This document shows positions 1-5,928 of a DNA stretch of 6,055 nt, in pieces. Positions within the stretch are counted from its first letter, which is position 1; each line of letters opens with the position of its first letter. Under the pieces are notes generated by a model. It searched no databases and had not been told where the DNA came from. It worked only from the letters and a program-made list of their open reading frames with translations. The DNA is from Thermodesulfobacteriota bacterium (lineage in GTDB: Bacteria; Desulfobacterota; Dissulfuribacteria; Dissulfuribacterales; UBA3076): assembly GCA_003645605.1 (NCBI GenBank), contig QNAY01000087.1, forward strand, positions 1 through 6,055, in the 5' to 3' direction. The position numbers were made by a program, and so were the translations under genes.

Positions 1-128
1 AATCAATTGGTGAACCGGATGAACCCAAACTGGAAAGACCTGAGTTCTGGATGGTAAAGATTTCTCCCTTTGGTCGAAATGACATGGCAGCGCGAATCAT
101 GACACATTAGCGTGAACGCTTACAGAAA
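1..128 (+). repeat. Left copy of terminal inverted dispersed repeat
   Basis: Bases 2-118 are the exact reverse complement of 5939-6055, 117 bp with no mismatch that I could find. Similarity then decays inward (mismatches at 119 and 125) and ends near 128. The repeat runs off the window edge, so its outer limit is unknown. It contains the tandem TGAACC-GGA-TGAACC (11-25) and the stretch around 59-84 (ATTTCTCCCTTTGGTCGAAATGAC), which I recognise from memory as a widespread dispersed bacterial repeat that gives spurious peptides such as ISPFGRND. The inner end, GTGAACGCTTACA (112-124), stops 12 nt before the dtd start codon. No transposase is visible. It may be an unresolved assembly repeat or a non-autonomous mobile element. 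Confidence 0.9.
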
Positions 129-136
129 AACTAATC

Positions 137-586
137 ATGATAGCAATTTGGCAAAGGGTCAGTGAGGCCAGGGTTGAGGTAAACAATGAGGTTGTGGGGC
201 GCATCGGTAAGGGAGCCCTTGTGCTGCTTGGAGTGGAGTCAGAAGACACCGATGTTGACGCGGCCTTTATTGCGGGAAAATGCGTAAACATCAGGGCCTT
301 TGATGACCAAGCCGGCCGCCTTAATCTTTCATTTGCTGATATTGGTGGAGAACTGCTTCTGGTATCACAGTTTACTCTATGCGCGGATTACAGGAAGGGA
401 AGAAGGCCGTCCTTTGTCAAGGCCGCCGTTCCTGACGAGGCCAATAGACTCTACGAGCTTGTAGCTGATATGATCAGGGCCAAGGGTGTTGATGTGAAAA
501 CCGGTCGTTTTCAGACCCACATGAAGGTACATCTGGTTAATGATGGTCCGGTGACGTTGCTATTGGACAGTCGAAAGAGGTTTTGA
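137..586 (+). CDS. dtd: D-aminoacyl-tRNA deacylase (DTD)
   Basis: Hydrolyses the ester bond of D-amino acids (and glycine) mischarged on tRNA in the cytoplasm, a chirality proofreading step. At 149 residues it is the usual length for the family. The N-terminus [15 protein letters not shown] fits the family pattern (M-x-x-x-x-QRVxxAxVxV), which fixes the ATG. The two signature motifs are present: SQFTLCAD at residues 77-84 and the Gly-cisPro motif NDGPVT at 135-140, followed by LLLDS. Family knowledge places these at the dimer-interface active site. I see no Shine-Dalgarno sequence before the ATG. The leader is almost entirely the terminal repeat, which ends 12 nt upstream, so the native promoter is either in or beyond the repeat. 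The stop codon is 9 bp from the next gene, so the two probably form an operon. The product call is secure. Confidence 0.97.
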   Translation: MIAIWQRVSEARVEVNNEVVGRIGKGALVLLGVESEDTDVDAAFIAGKCVNIRAFDDQAGRLNLSFADIGGELLLVSQFTLCADYRKGRRPSFVKAAVPDEANRLYELVADMIRAKGVDVKTGRFQTHMKVHLVNDGPVTLLLDSRKRF

Positions 587-595
587 TTAAGGCGT

Positions 596-2431
596 ATGTC
601 AGAACAGCCAGCCCTTGAGATTTTTGAAGATTGGGAACCGCCTGAACTGAGTGAAGAAGCGTCGAGTTGGCTGCTTTTTCAGCTTTCTCCCCAGGTTTTT
701 TCGCGGTTTGCCCAGGTTGTGCAGCAAGATCCGGAATTCCAGGCCGTGCTCTCCGGGTTCAGGATTTCCCCTAATTCAATAAAAAAGCCAGGCGTCAAGC
801 AGGCCATTTCCGCAAGGCTTGCATCACTTCTTTTGTCCTCAAGGTGGGCAAGGAGTGCCTTTTTCATCATATCCTTTCCGCATGGCAGGTGGTTCAGATG
901 GGCGGAGGTCATTGACGTACACGACGAAATCTGGCTGAAAATCAACTGGAGAGAGCTCATAAGGGGAACCGGGGACCCCGCCCTGGCTGTTGCGTTTGCC
1001 ATGGACGACCGTCTGGGTCTGGCCAGAAGAGGTGAGAGGACCTTAAAGACAAGATCCCTATGGACAGGAGAACTAACCGGTTCTAAGGAGTTGTTGCCTG
1101 AGGCATGGGCTGAGTTCCCAGGTCTCCTGGGGTCTCAGGAGTTTAGAGATCCTTCAGAGACAGAAGCATTAGAAAACCTGCAAATTAGGCTTGAAGAGAT
1201 ATCAGCCAAGCTGCAGAGGACAGAGCAGGATGAAGTAAAACTAAAAAAAACAAGAAAAAAGCTGGAGGCCGGAGTCAGTGACCTTGAGGCCAAACGTTTG
1301 GAACAGGAATCCTCTATCAGTAAACTCAAAGAAAAGGTGAAGGAGCAATCAAGACGTATAAAGGTTTATGAGACTGAGATGGAGTCAGAGGTTGGAGCAC
1401 GGGTCGCCGGTTTTTACCGGGAGTTTTGTAACTGTGACATGTGCGAGGAAGAACTGTGGAAAGACTCTATGAAAGAAGGTGGAAGCAAAGACCTCTTGGA
1501 AAGGGTGGAAAGGGCTCTCACTGCCCAAAGCCATCTGGATGCCAGGTACGGTACTCGTTCCAGAGTGATCGCCAGGCTTAAAAAGCTTGAATCCAAGTAC
1601 GGGGAAGTTGAAAGGGCCCTGGGCGATGTCCTTGTCCCCACCCCGTCATTGCTGAAGGCCGGAAAGGACCTGCAACTTGAGATTGCCCACTGGAGACAGA
1701 TGCTTCCAGGTGCGGAAGAAGCCTGCTCGCCTTTGGCAGGAAGCCTCCTTGGGCAGGCAAGGTCCTTCAAGGTAAATGAGGAAGGAATCAGGCAGCTTGA
1801 GGCATTGTTGACAGAGCTGGATCGTCCACCCATTGAGTTATTACTCAACGAAGAGGAAAAGGCCTTTTTGCACCGCCATATCAGGAAACTTCTGGCTGAA
1901 AGGAGAAAGATATGGCAGGCAGGCATGCTGGCCCAACATCCGCCTGTACGCATCCTTCCCCATCAAGTAGATAATATTTCAAACCTTTCAGCTTTTGTAT
2001 TAAAAAACCACGATCTATGTTTAAACTCCGTTCTGCTGGTTGATGGCTATAATGCAATAAAGTCCTCTGCCGAATGGGCAATACTTGTCAGCCGGAACTT
2101 CACCAAGGCAAGAAATCGCTTTATTGAGCTATGGGAGTTAAGGGCAAAGGACTGGAAAAGGGTAGAACTTGTCTTTGACGGCCAGGAAGAGCGCCACTGG
2201 ATAGAGGAACGGGGACACCTGATAGTGGTCTATACGGATGCCAGATTTGAGTCCCAGAGAGCGGATATCTATATTAAGTCCCGAATGGGGGAACTCAATG
2301 CGGATAATCCCGACACAAAGCTCTTTTTAATCACTGCGGACAGAGAACTGAGGGATTCTGTCAGCCGGTTATGTAATTACTTTATTGAGCCGAGATGGGC
2401 GCTTATACCTTATCTCAGCATAGAAGATTGA
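596..2431 (+). CDS. Coiled-coil protein with C-terminal YacP/Rae1-like NYN ribonuclease domain
   Basis: A 611-residue, probably cytoplasmic protein with no signal peptide or membrane span. ATG 596 is preceded by AAGG at good spacing. Residues 1-180 form a mixed, Trp-rich region I do not recognise (SPQVFSRFAQ at 31-40, FPHGRWFRWAEV at 94-105). About 186-265 is Glu/Lys/Leu-rich with heptad character and is predicted coiled coil. A cysteine cluster, CNCDMC, lies at 278-283. About 297-440 is helical and charged. Residues 478-611 match the NYN/YacP pattern: LLVDGYNAI (480-488), VELVFDGQ (523-530), RADIYI (555-560) and LFLITADREL (576-585), giving candidate metal-binding acidic residues D483, D528, D557 and D582. 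Family knowledge: NYN domains are PIN-like Mg-dependent RNases, and the Firmicute YacP (Rae1) cleaves mRNA on the ribosome. Those proteins are only about 170 residues, so this one carries a very large N-terminal extension. Linkage to dtd supports an RNA or translation role. The substrate is unknown, and nuclease activity is inferred. Confidence 0.85.
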   Translation: MSEQPALEIFEDWEPPELSEEASSWLLFQLSPQVFSRFAQVVQQDPEFQAVLSGFRISPNSIKKPGVKQAISARLASLLLSSRWARSAFFIISFPHGRWFRWAEVIDVHDEIWLKINWRELIRGTGDPALAVAFAMDDRLGLARRGERTLKTRSLWTGELTGSKELLPEAWAEFPGLLGSQEFRDPSETEALENLQIRLEEISAKLQRTEQDEVKLKKTRKKLEAGVSDLEAKRLEQESSISKLKEKVKEQSRRIKVYETEMESEVGARVAGFYREFCNCDMCEEELWKDSMKEGGSKDLLERVERALTAQSHLDARYGTRSRVIARLKKLESKYGEVERALGDVLVPTPSLLKAGKDLQLEIAHWRQMLPGAEEACSPLAGSLLGQARSFKVNEEGIRQLEALLTELDRPPIELLLNEEEKAFLHRHIRKLLAERRKIWQAGMLAQHPPVRILPHQVDNISNLSAFVLKNHDLCLNSVLLVDGYNAIKSSAEWAILVSRNFTKARNRFIELWELRAKDWKRVELVFDGQEERHWIEERGHLIVVYTDARFESQRADIYIKSRMGELNADNPDTKLFLITADRELRDSVSRLCNYFIEPRWALIPYLSIED

Positions 2432-2542
2432 TAAGCGTTTACAGGGCACCGCACCTGCTTTGTTGTCGGGCACTTGAAGTACAGGGAGTACGTCTGCATG
2501 CCCGTACGCCTCGCATCTGCAGCACCCTGTAAACGCTTACAG
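2431..2542. repeat. Intergenic inverted-repeat element between convergent genes
   Basis: A perfect 15-bp inverted repeat, TAAGCGTTTACAGGG (2432-2446) and CCCTGTAAACGCTTA (2525-2539), brackets 78 bp. Inside is a second pair, CGGGCA (2467-2472) and TGCCCG (2499-2504), and a GTAC-AGGGA-GTAC loop (2479-2491), so the strand can fold into a nested hairpin. The right arm extends to a near-palindrome, CTGTAAACGCTTACAG (2527-2542, 14 of 16 symmetric). The element begins right at the stop codon of the NYN gene and ends 17 bp before the trmL stop. It has no U-tract after the stem, so it is not a canonical intrinsic terminator, although it could still hinder read-through between the convergent genes. The arm core resembles the inner edge of the terminal repeats (AACGCTTACAG at 115-125). 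Confidence 0.75.
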
Positions 2543-2559
2543 TTCTGTGAGTTATTGAT

Positions 2560-3048
2560 TCACTCCCAAATTCCAAGCTTCCTGTAAGCTTCGTAAAGGA
2601 CTATCCCTGCGGCATTAGACAGATTTAGGCTCCTCACTTTACCCCATATAGGCAGATAGAAACTTCTCTCAATATTTTCTTTGAGGAGAGAAGGAGGAAG
2701 TCCCTCGGTCTCCTTTCCGAAGACGAGATAGCATCCCGGTGTGAAGTTCGCTTCAGTATAGATATATTTCCCCCTGGTTGAGAAATAAAAGAAATTGCCT
2801 CCAGCATGTTCAATCATAAATGCCTTCAAGCTGCTGTGATGTCTCATAGTTATACTGGGCCAGTAATCAAGGCCTGCTCTTCGAAGATGCTTGTCGTCTG
2901 TCTTAAAACCAAGGGGATGGATAAGGTGCAGGACAGAATTGGTCGCTCCGCAGAGCCGGGCAATGCTGCCGGTGTTGGGTGGTATTTCCGGCTCTACTAG
3001 TACTACATGGAGAGAAGGAAAAGAATCGGACCCGCCAAGGGCCTTCAT
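2560..3048 (-). CDS. trmL: tRNA (cytidine/uridine-34 2'-O)-methyltransferase, SPOUT family
   Basis: Transfers a methyl group from S-adenosylmethionine to the 2'-OH of the wobble nucleotide in certain leucine tRNAs; cytoplasmic. From the ATG at 3048 the protein is 162 residues, close to the usual TrmL length. Motifs numbered from that start: EPEIPPNTGSIARLC (19-33), HPLGF (44-48), KHLRRAGLDYW (53-63), FGKETEGLP (110-118) and LPIWGKVRSLNLSNAAG (132-148). The last two form the SAM-binding trefoil knot region. Start choice: ATG 3048 overlaps the stop of the upstream fur-like gene as ATGA, typical of translational coupling. An in-frame ATG at 3075 would add nine residues and a 31-bp overlap, and cannot be excluded. 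Even from 3048 there are about 15 residues before the conserved HVVLVEPE strand, slightly more than in E. coli. It converges with the NYN gene. Confidence 0.93.
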   Translation of the reverse strand: MKALGGSDSFPSLHVVLVEPEIPPNTGSIARLCGATNSVLHLIHPLGFKTDDKHLRRAGLDYWPSITMRHHSSLKAFMIEHAGGNFFYFSTRGKYIYTEANFTPGCYLVFGKETEGLPPSLLKENIERSFYLPIWGKVRSLNLSNAAGIVLYEAYRKLGIWE

Positions 3049-3497
3049 GCCATTTGTCTGATTTTTTCCCGGCATTCAGGGCACAATCCCTTCACGTCCA
3101 GCTTATGATTCAGTATCTTAAAACCGAAACGTTCTCCCAGATCCCCTTCGATGTCATTTAATCTCGGGTCTGTGAATTCCTCGATCTTCCCGCACTCAAT
3201 ACATCGAAGGTGGCAGTGGTGTTCGTGGCCATATATGTGCTCGTAGTGCATATGGCCGTCTTCAAAGAACACATCCTGGACCAGGTCGGCTTCTATTAAG
3301 AGGGGAAGAAGGCGGTATATGGATGCCTTTGAGATATTTATACCCTTTCGCCTTATAGTCAGATAAAGTGAATCTACATCAAAGTGATCATGGGTTGCAA
3401 AGATCTCTTTTATTATCTGTTCTCGTTCCTGGGTGTATCGTAGCCTGTGTTTTTTAAGATACTCACGAAAGACTTGTAATTCCGATTTTTTTTGCAT
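3045..3497 (-). CDS. Fur-family metal-dependent transcriptional regulator
   Basis: A 150-residue DNA-binding repressor of the Fur/PerR superfamily; subtype not assignable from sequence alone. The N-terminal winged helix spans about residues 1-80 (recognition-helix region ISKASIYRLLPLL, 55-67). Two CXXC pairs, C99/C102 and C139/C142, form the structural zinc site. Candidate regulatory-metal ligands are H38, E87, H93, H94, H96, E106/E107 and H131. Oddly, the usual HHDH motif reads HHCH (93-96), with Cys95 replacing the common Asp ligand. GAGGG about 9 nt before ATG 3497 serves as ribosome binding site. The gene overlaps trmL by four bases, so both are probably on one transcript. It may control itself through the AT-rich partial palindrome just upstream. 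Iron (Fur), peroxide (PerR) or another metal remains open. Confidence 0.93.
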   Translation of the reverse strand: MQKKSELQVFREYLKKHRLRYTQEREQIIKEIFATHDHFDVDSLYLTIRRKGINISKASIYRLLPLLIEADLVQDVFFEDGHMHYEHIYGHEHHCHLRCIECGKIEEFTDPRLNDIEGDLGERFGFKILNHKLDVKGLCPECREKIRQMA

Positions 3498-3519
3498 GAC
3501 AAGAGCCCTCGATTTTCCG

Positions 3520-3541
3520 ATTTTAACAAATTAATGAATTG
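3520..3541 (-). promoter_or_regulatory. Candidate fur promoter -10 and Fur-type operator
   Basis: On the minus strand TAAAAT (complement of 3520-3525) matches five of six -10 bases and would start RNA about 16 nt before the fur ATG. No good -35 is seen. Immediately upstream, CAAATTAATGAATTG (3527-3541) is an AT-rich 7-1-7 imperfect palindrome, five of seven pairs, the geometry of Fur/PerR boxes. Its place in the -10/-35 spacer fits autorepression. This is inference from a weak match. Confidence 0.3.
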
Positions 3542-3581
3542 TGGCTGAAACCGCGAAACATAGGCAAGAGGAAAAAAATAG

Positions 3582-3663
3582 TTCACCGCAGAGTACGCCG
3601 AGAGCGCAGAGAAAAAATACAATAAATTCATTATACCGCAGTCTCCGTGTGCTTTGCGATGAA
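3582..3663. repeat. Dispersed CCGCAGAG-type repeat, imperfect hairpin
   Basis: The left arm TTCACCGCAGAGTACGCCGA (from 3582) and the right arm ending TTTGCGATGAA (3642-3663) are inverted copies, 17 of 22 matching, around an AT-rich loop. Both resemble a dispersed repeat (ACCGCAGAGNACGCNGAG) that I recall from many environmental bacterial genomes, where it is mistranslated as SANSAV-like peptides. The mismatches between arms suggest an old, decaying copy. No gene function is implied. The family identification is from memory, not a search. Confidence 0.65.
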
Positions 3664-3743
3664 TATTAACAACTCCTTTTTGGGTATACATTTTTTACTG
3701 ACTACCATATTCAATGTTTTCTTTTTGTTGTACTGCTTGGAAA

Positions 3744-3755
3744 TTGACAAGTCAA
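3744..3755. promoter_or_regulatory. Perfect 5-2-5 palindrome upstream of proC, possible operator
   Basis: TTGAC-AA-GTCAA is a perfect inverted repeat 115 bp before proC, flanked by AAA and (G)TTT. Its first six bases equal a consensus -35 (TTGACA), but the nearest good -10 (CATAAT, 3773-3778) is 23 bp away, too far for a normal sigma-70 promoter. It could be a regulator site. It is two bases too short between half-sites for FNR. Confidence 0.3.
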
Positions 3756-3769
3756 GTTTAAAGCAACTG

Positions 3770-3798
3770 TTTCATAATAAGCCTATGCCCAGTATTAT
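3770..3798 (+). promoter_or_regulatory. Weak candidate proC promoter
   Basis: TATTAT (3793-3798) resembles a -10 element, with TTTCAT (3770-3775) 17 bp upstream as a poor -35. The AT-rich setting fits a promoter, but the match is weak and other placements are possible. Confidence 0.2.
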
Positions 3799-3845
3799 GC
3801 AAGAATAATTTTCACATTCTATGACAGTCCACAGCCGGAAAGGGC

Positions 3846-3863
3846 GTGAATAATTACAAGGAG
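3846..3863 (+). promoter_or_regulatory. proC leader: GTGAA-N3-TTACA motif fused to strong ribosome binding site
   Basis: AAGGAG (3858-3863) sits 7 nt before ATG 3871 and fixes the proC start. Directly abutting it is GTGAATAATTACA (3846-3858), which shares GCGTGAA-N3-TTACA and the 12-nt distance to the start codon with the dtd leader. The ribosome binding site is secure; the meaning of the motif is not. Confidence 0.7.
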
Positions 3864-3870
3864 ATGATAA

Positions 3871-4701
3871 ATGACAGCAAAAGAACAAGTTGAGATTCGC
3901 GAGACCTTGGGATTTGTCGGCGGAGGACAGATGGCAGAAGCCCTGATAAAGGGCCTGTTGTCAAAAGAATTCCTGAAACCGGGCCGTATCACGGCATCTG
4001 ATCTGTCTGAGGACAGGAAAAATCATCTCAAAAAAACATTTGGGATAAATACTACCTCAGAAAATAAGGAAGCAGTCAAAGGATCTGATATTATTGTCCT
4101 GGCGGTCAAACCCCAGGTCATGTCTATAGTCCTTGAAGACATTAGGCCTGTTGTGAGCAGCAATCATCTTGTTGTATCCATCGCTGCCGGCATAACCACT
4201 CTATCTTTGGAAAAAAGACTTCCAGAGGGTACAAGAGTAGTGCGCGTGATGCCCAATACCCCTGCATTGGTTCAGGCAGGGGCTGCGGCACTGTGTAAGG
4301 GGACTGCCGCCGGCCGGGGCGACCTGGATATAGTGCGGCAGATATTGGAGGCAGTGGGCAAAGCGGTTGTTGTACCGGAGGCCTTAATGGATGCGGTTAC
4401 AGGGCTCAGTGGTAGCGGACCGGCATATGTCTTTACATTTATTGAGGGATTGATTGATGCAGGAGTGCGGGAAGGATTGCCAAGAACTGTTGCCCAGGAG
4501 TTGGTGGTTCAGACTGTACTTGGGGCGGCCCTTATGTGTCGGAACACCGGAAAACACCCGGCAGAATTGACTGCGATGGTGACCAGCCCAGGGGGAACCA
4601 CTGCTGCGGGTCTGCATATCCTGGAAAGGGCCGCGCTGCGCGGGATATTACTGGATGCAGTCAGGGCCGCAACAGAGCGATCCAGAGAGCTTGGTGGTTG
4701 A
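3871..4701 (+). CDS. proC: Pyrroline-5-carboxylate reductase
   Basis: Catalyses the NAD(P)H-dependent reduction of 1-pyrroline-5-carboxylate to L-proline, the last step of proline synthesis, in the cytoplasm. At 276 residues it is of normal family length. The N-terminal Rossmann fold shows LGFVGGGQMAEALIKGL (13-29) for dinucleotide binding, then LAVKPQ (77-82) and VRVMPNTPA (124-132). The C-terminal dimerisation/active-site domain carries the family signature region GLSGSGPAYV (178-187) and VTSPGGTTAAGL (237-248). The start is set by a strong AAGGAG site and by only about 11 residues before the nucleotide-binding strand. The gene stands alone on its strand, divergent from the fur-like gene and convergent with the MFS gene 11 bp away. 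No intrinsic terminator is evident in the gap. The call is secure. Confidence 0.97.
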   Translation: MTAKEQVEIRETLGFVGGGQMAEALIKGLLSKEFLKPGRITASDLSEDRKNHLKKTFGINTTSENKEAVKGSDIIVLAVKPQVMSIVLEDIRPVVSSNHLVVSIAAGITTLSLEKRLPEGTRVVRVMPNTPALVQAGAAALCKGTAAGRGDLDIVRQILEAVGKAVVVPEALMDAVTGLSGSGPAYVFTFIEGLIDAGVREGLPRTVAQELVVQTVLGAALMCRNTGKHPAELTAMVTSPGGTTAAGLHILERAALRGILLDAVRAATERSRELGG

Positions 4702-4712
4702 AAGGGAGAACG

Positions 4713-5918
4713 TTACCGGCCGGCTTTTCGAGGCAGTTTTGATGATGCAAGAAACATAAGGCCGGCTACCACAGCAGACATAAAAAAGACCCAGGGATAA
4801 CCGAAGCGTACCCAGATAAGTCCTGCTATTATCGGGGCTATCATGGATACTACATGCTCAATTGAATAGCTTGTGGATATGGAGGCTGTCAGCTCATCCG
4901 GCGATTCAACGATCTTTGAAAGGTAGGTCACATGGGCTGAACGTAAGGAAAACAGGCTGTCATCCAGGATAAAGCATGTGAACAGGCACGGCAGGATAAG
5001 AGGCTGGGGAAGCGTTGTTTCCGCCAGACCGTAGCAGGCGCAGATCATCAGAAGCATAAGGGAATCGCCTATAAGCACAGTCCTTTCCCCCAATGTGTCA
5101 ATAAGTTTTCCAAGATAGGGCTTTAGAAATAGGCCTACAACAGAAGATGCCAGAATAAGCCTTGCCATGGCCGGTGCATCCTGATCAAAGATCCTGATAA
5201 GTACCCATGGTCCGAATACGATGAAGATCTGTTTTCGCACACCGAACAGGACGGCAAGTAAATAAAAAAGAGAATATTTTTTCTTGAGTACAAAGCGTTT
5301 GCGTTTTGCACCGGTATGTCTCTTTTCCTTGATGAGAAGTACAATTAAGGCCGAAAGCAATGTGAGTACTGCCGCAGTCCAATAGAGCTTTTCGTATCCG
5401 AGTCCTAATGTGCCCATCCCCACCCAGATACAAGCGGCTCCCACTATGGTCCCAAGGCTCCTGAGGCTCCTGACTATTCCGAAAAGACGGCCCCTGGTTC
5501 CGGGTTCACTGAGGGCTACACAAAAGCTTTCCCTGATGGTCATTACCATATGTGCCCCGACTGACCAGACAAACAGCCAGACTGTTACCATCAAGACATC
5601 AGGCGAGAGGCTGGCAGCGCCCACAATGCCCAAGGCAATAACAAGTGTGGCTCCAAACAGGATACTTCCTTCTCTGACTGCACTGAAAGGAGCCAGGAGT
5701 ACAATAAGCAACATTCCCGGCATCTCTCTGATAGTCTCCAGCACCCCCCTCTGGTCGGCGCTCATGTCATAGACATCCACCAGGAAGTTGTTAAGGCTGC
5801 TAAAGAAAATTCCAGTGGCGGCAGCACCCATAAATGTGCTAAAAAGAAAGATTAATTTCTGGTCCTTAAAGAGGCGGGGCACGAGTGAATGTATATTATG
5901 ATGCTTGTGGGCGCTCAT
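4713..5918 (-). CDS. Major facilitator superfamily transporter, substrate unknown
   Basis: A 401-residue inner-membrane protein with about twelve predicted membrane helices (roughly residues 22-46, 67-85, 86-104, 107-128, 152-170, 178-196, 217-240, 250-267, 280-298, 303-322, 352-371 and 372-392). This is the two six-helix bundle layout of MFS carriers. The central cytoplasmic loop (197-215) is very basic (KEKRHTGAKRKR). GKLIDTLGER (270-279) fits the MFS loop motif A (G-x-x-x-D-x-x-G-x-R) between helices 8 and 9. The N-terminus is histidine-bearing (MSAHKHHNIH). No Shine-Dalgarno sequence is seen before ATG 5918, and the terminal repeat's core motif ends 14 nt upstream, so the repeat forms its leader, as for dtd. 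The family is clear. The substrate cannot be judged from sequence or neighbours. Confidence 0.88.
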   Translation of the reverse strand: MSAHKHHNIHSLVPRLFKDQKLIFLFSTFMGAAATGIFFSSLNNFLVDVYDMSADQRGVLETIREMPGMLLIVLLAPFSAVREGSILFGATLVIALGIVGAASLSPDVLMVTVWLFVWSVGAHMVMTIRESFCVALSEPGTRGRLFGIVRSLRSLGTIVGAACIWVGMGTLGLGYEKLYWTAAVLTLLSALIVLLIKEKRHTGAKRKRFVLKKKYSLFYLLAVLFGVRKQIFIVFGPWVLIRIFDQDAPAMARLILASSVVGLFLKPYLGKLIDTLGERTVLIGDSLMLLMICACYGLAETTLPQPLILPCLFTCFILDDSLFSLRSAHVTYLSKIVESPDELTASISTSYSIEHVVSMIAPIIAGLIWVRFGYPWVFFMSAVVAGLMFLASSKLPRKAGR

Positions 5919-5928
5919 GGGCTATCAA

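Larger units (their letters stand above)
3498..3870. other. Divergent intergenic region between fur-like gene and proC
   Basis: This is 373 bp of AT-rich sequence without a credible gene. From left to right it holds a possible fur promoter/operator (3520-3541), a degraded dispersed repeat hairpin (3582-3663), a short perfect palindrome (3744-3755), a possible proC promoter (3770-3798), the GTGAA-N3-TTACA motif (3846-3858) and the proC ribosome binding site. Minus-strand open frames here read through the repeat and give low-complexity peptides such as FSALSAYSAV, which I judge non-coding. Confidence 0.8.

Noticed and set aside
3..110. Open frame entering from the left edge and ending at TAG 108-110, as if the end of a truncated gene
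   Set aside because: It lies wholly inside the inverted repeat, occurs identically at the other end, and translates the dispersed-repeat peptide ISPFGRND; most likely spurious.
1414..1953. Minus-strand 179-codon frame opposite the NYN gene
   Set aside because: Serine-rich shadow of the coding strand; the plus-strand product has clear domain motifs.
2431..2542. Integron attC site
   Set aside because: No RYYYAAC/GTTRRRY core pair at the ends and no integrase in view.
3413..3691. Minus-strand open frame upstream of and overlapping the fur-like gene
   Set aside because: It reads in another frame over fur and through the CCGCAGAG repeat, giving low-complexity peptide; no ribosome site or family match.
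3744..3755. FNR box
   Set aside because: FNR half-sites TTGAT/ATCAA are four bases apart; here the gap is two and the inner bases differ.
4715..4728. Possible intrinsic terminator, CCGGCCGG followed by CTTTTC, after proC
   Set aside because: The stem is only a self-palindrome with no loop and lies inside the end of the MFS coding sequence; the T run is short.
5410..5772. Plus-strand 120-codon frame opposite the MFS gene
   Set aside because: Ser/Thr/Pro-rich antisense shadow of membrane helices; no family features.
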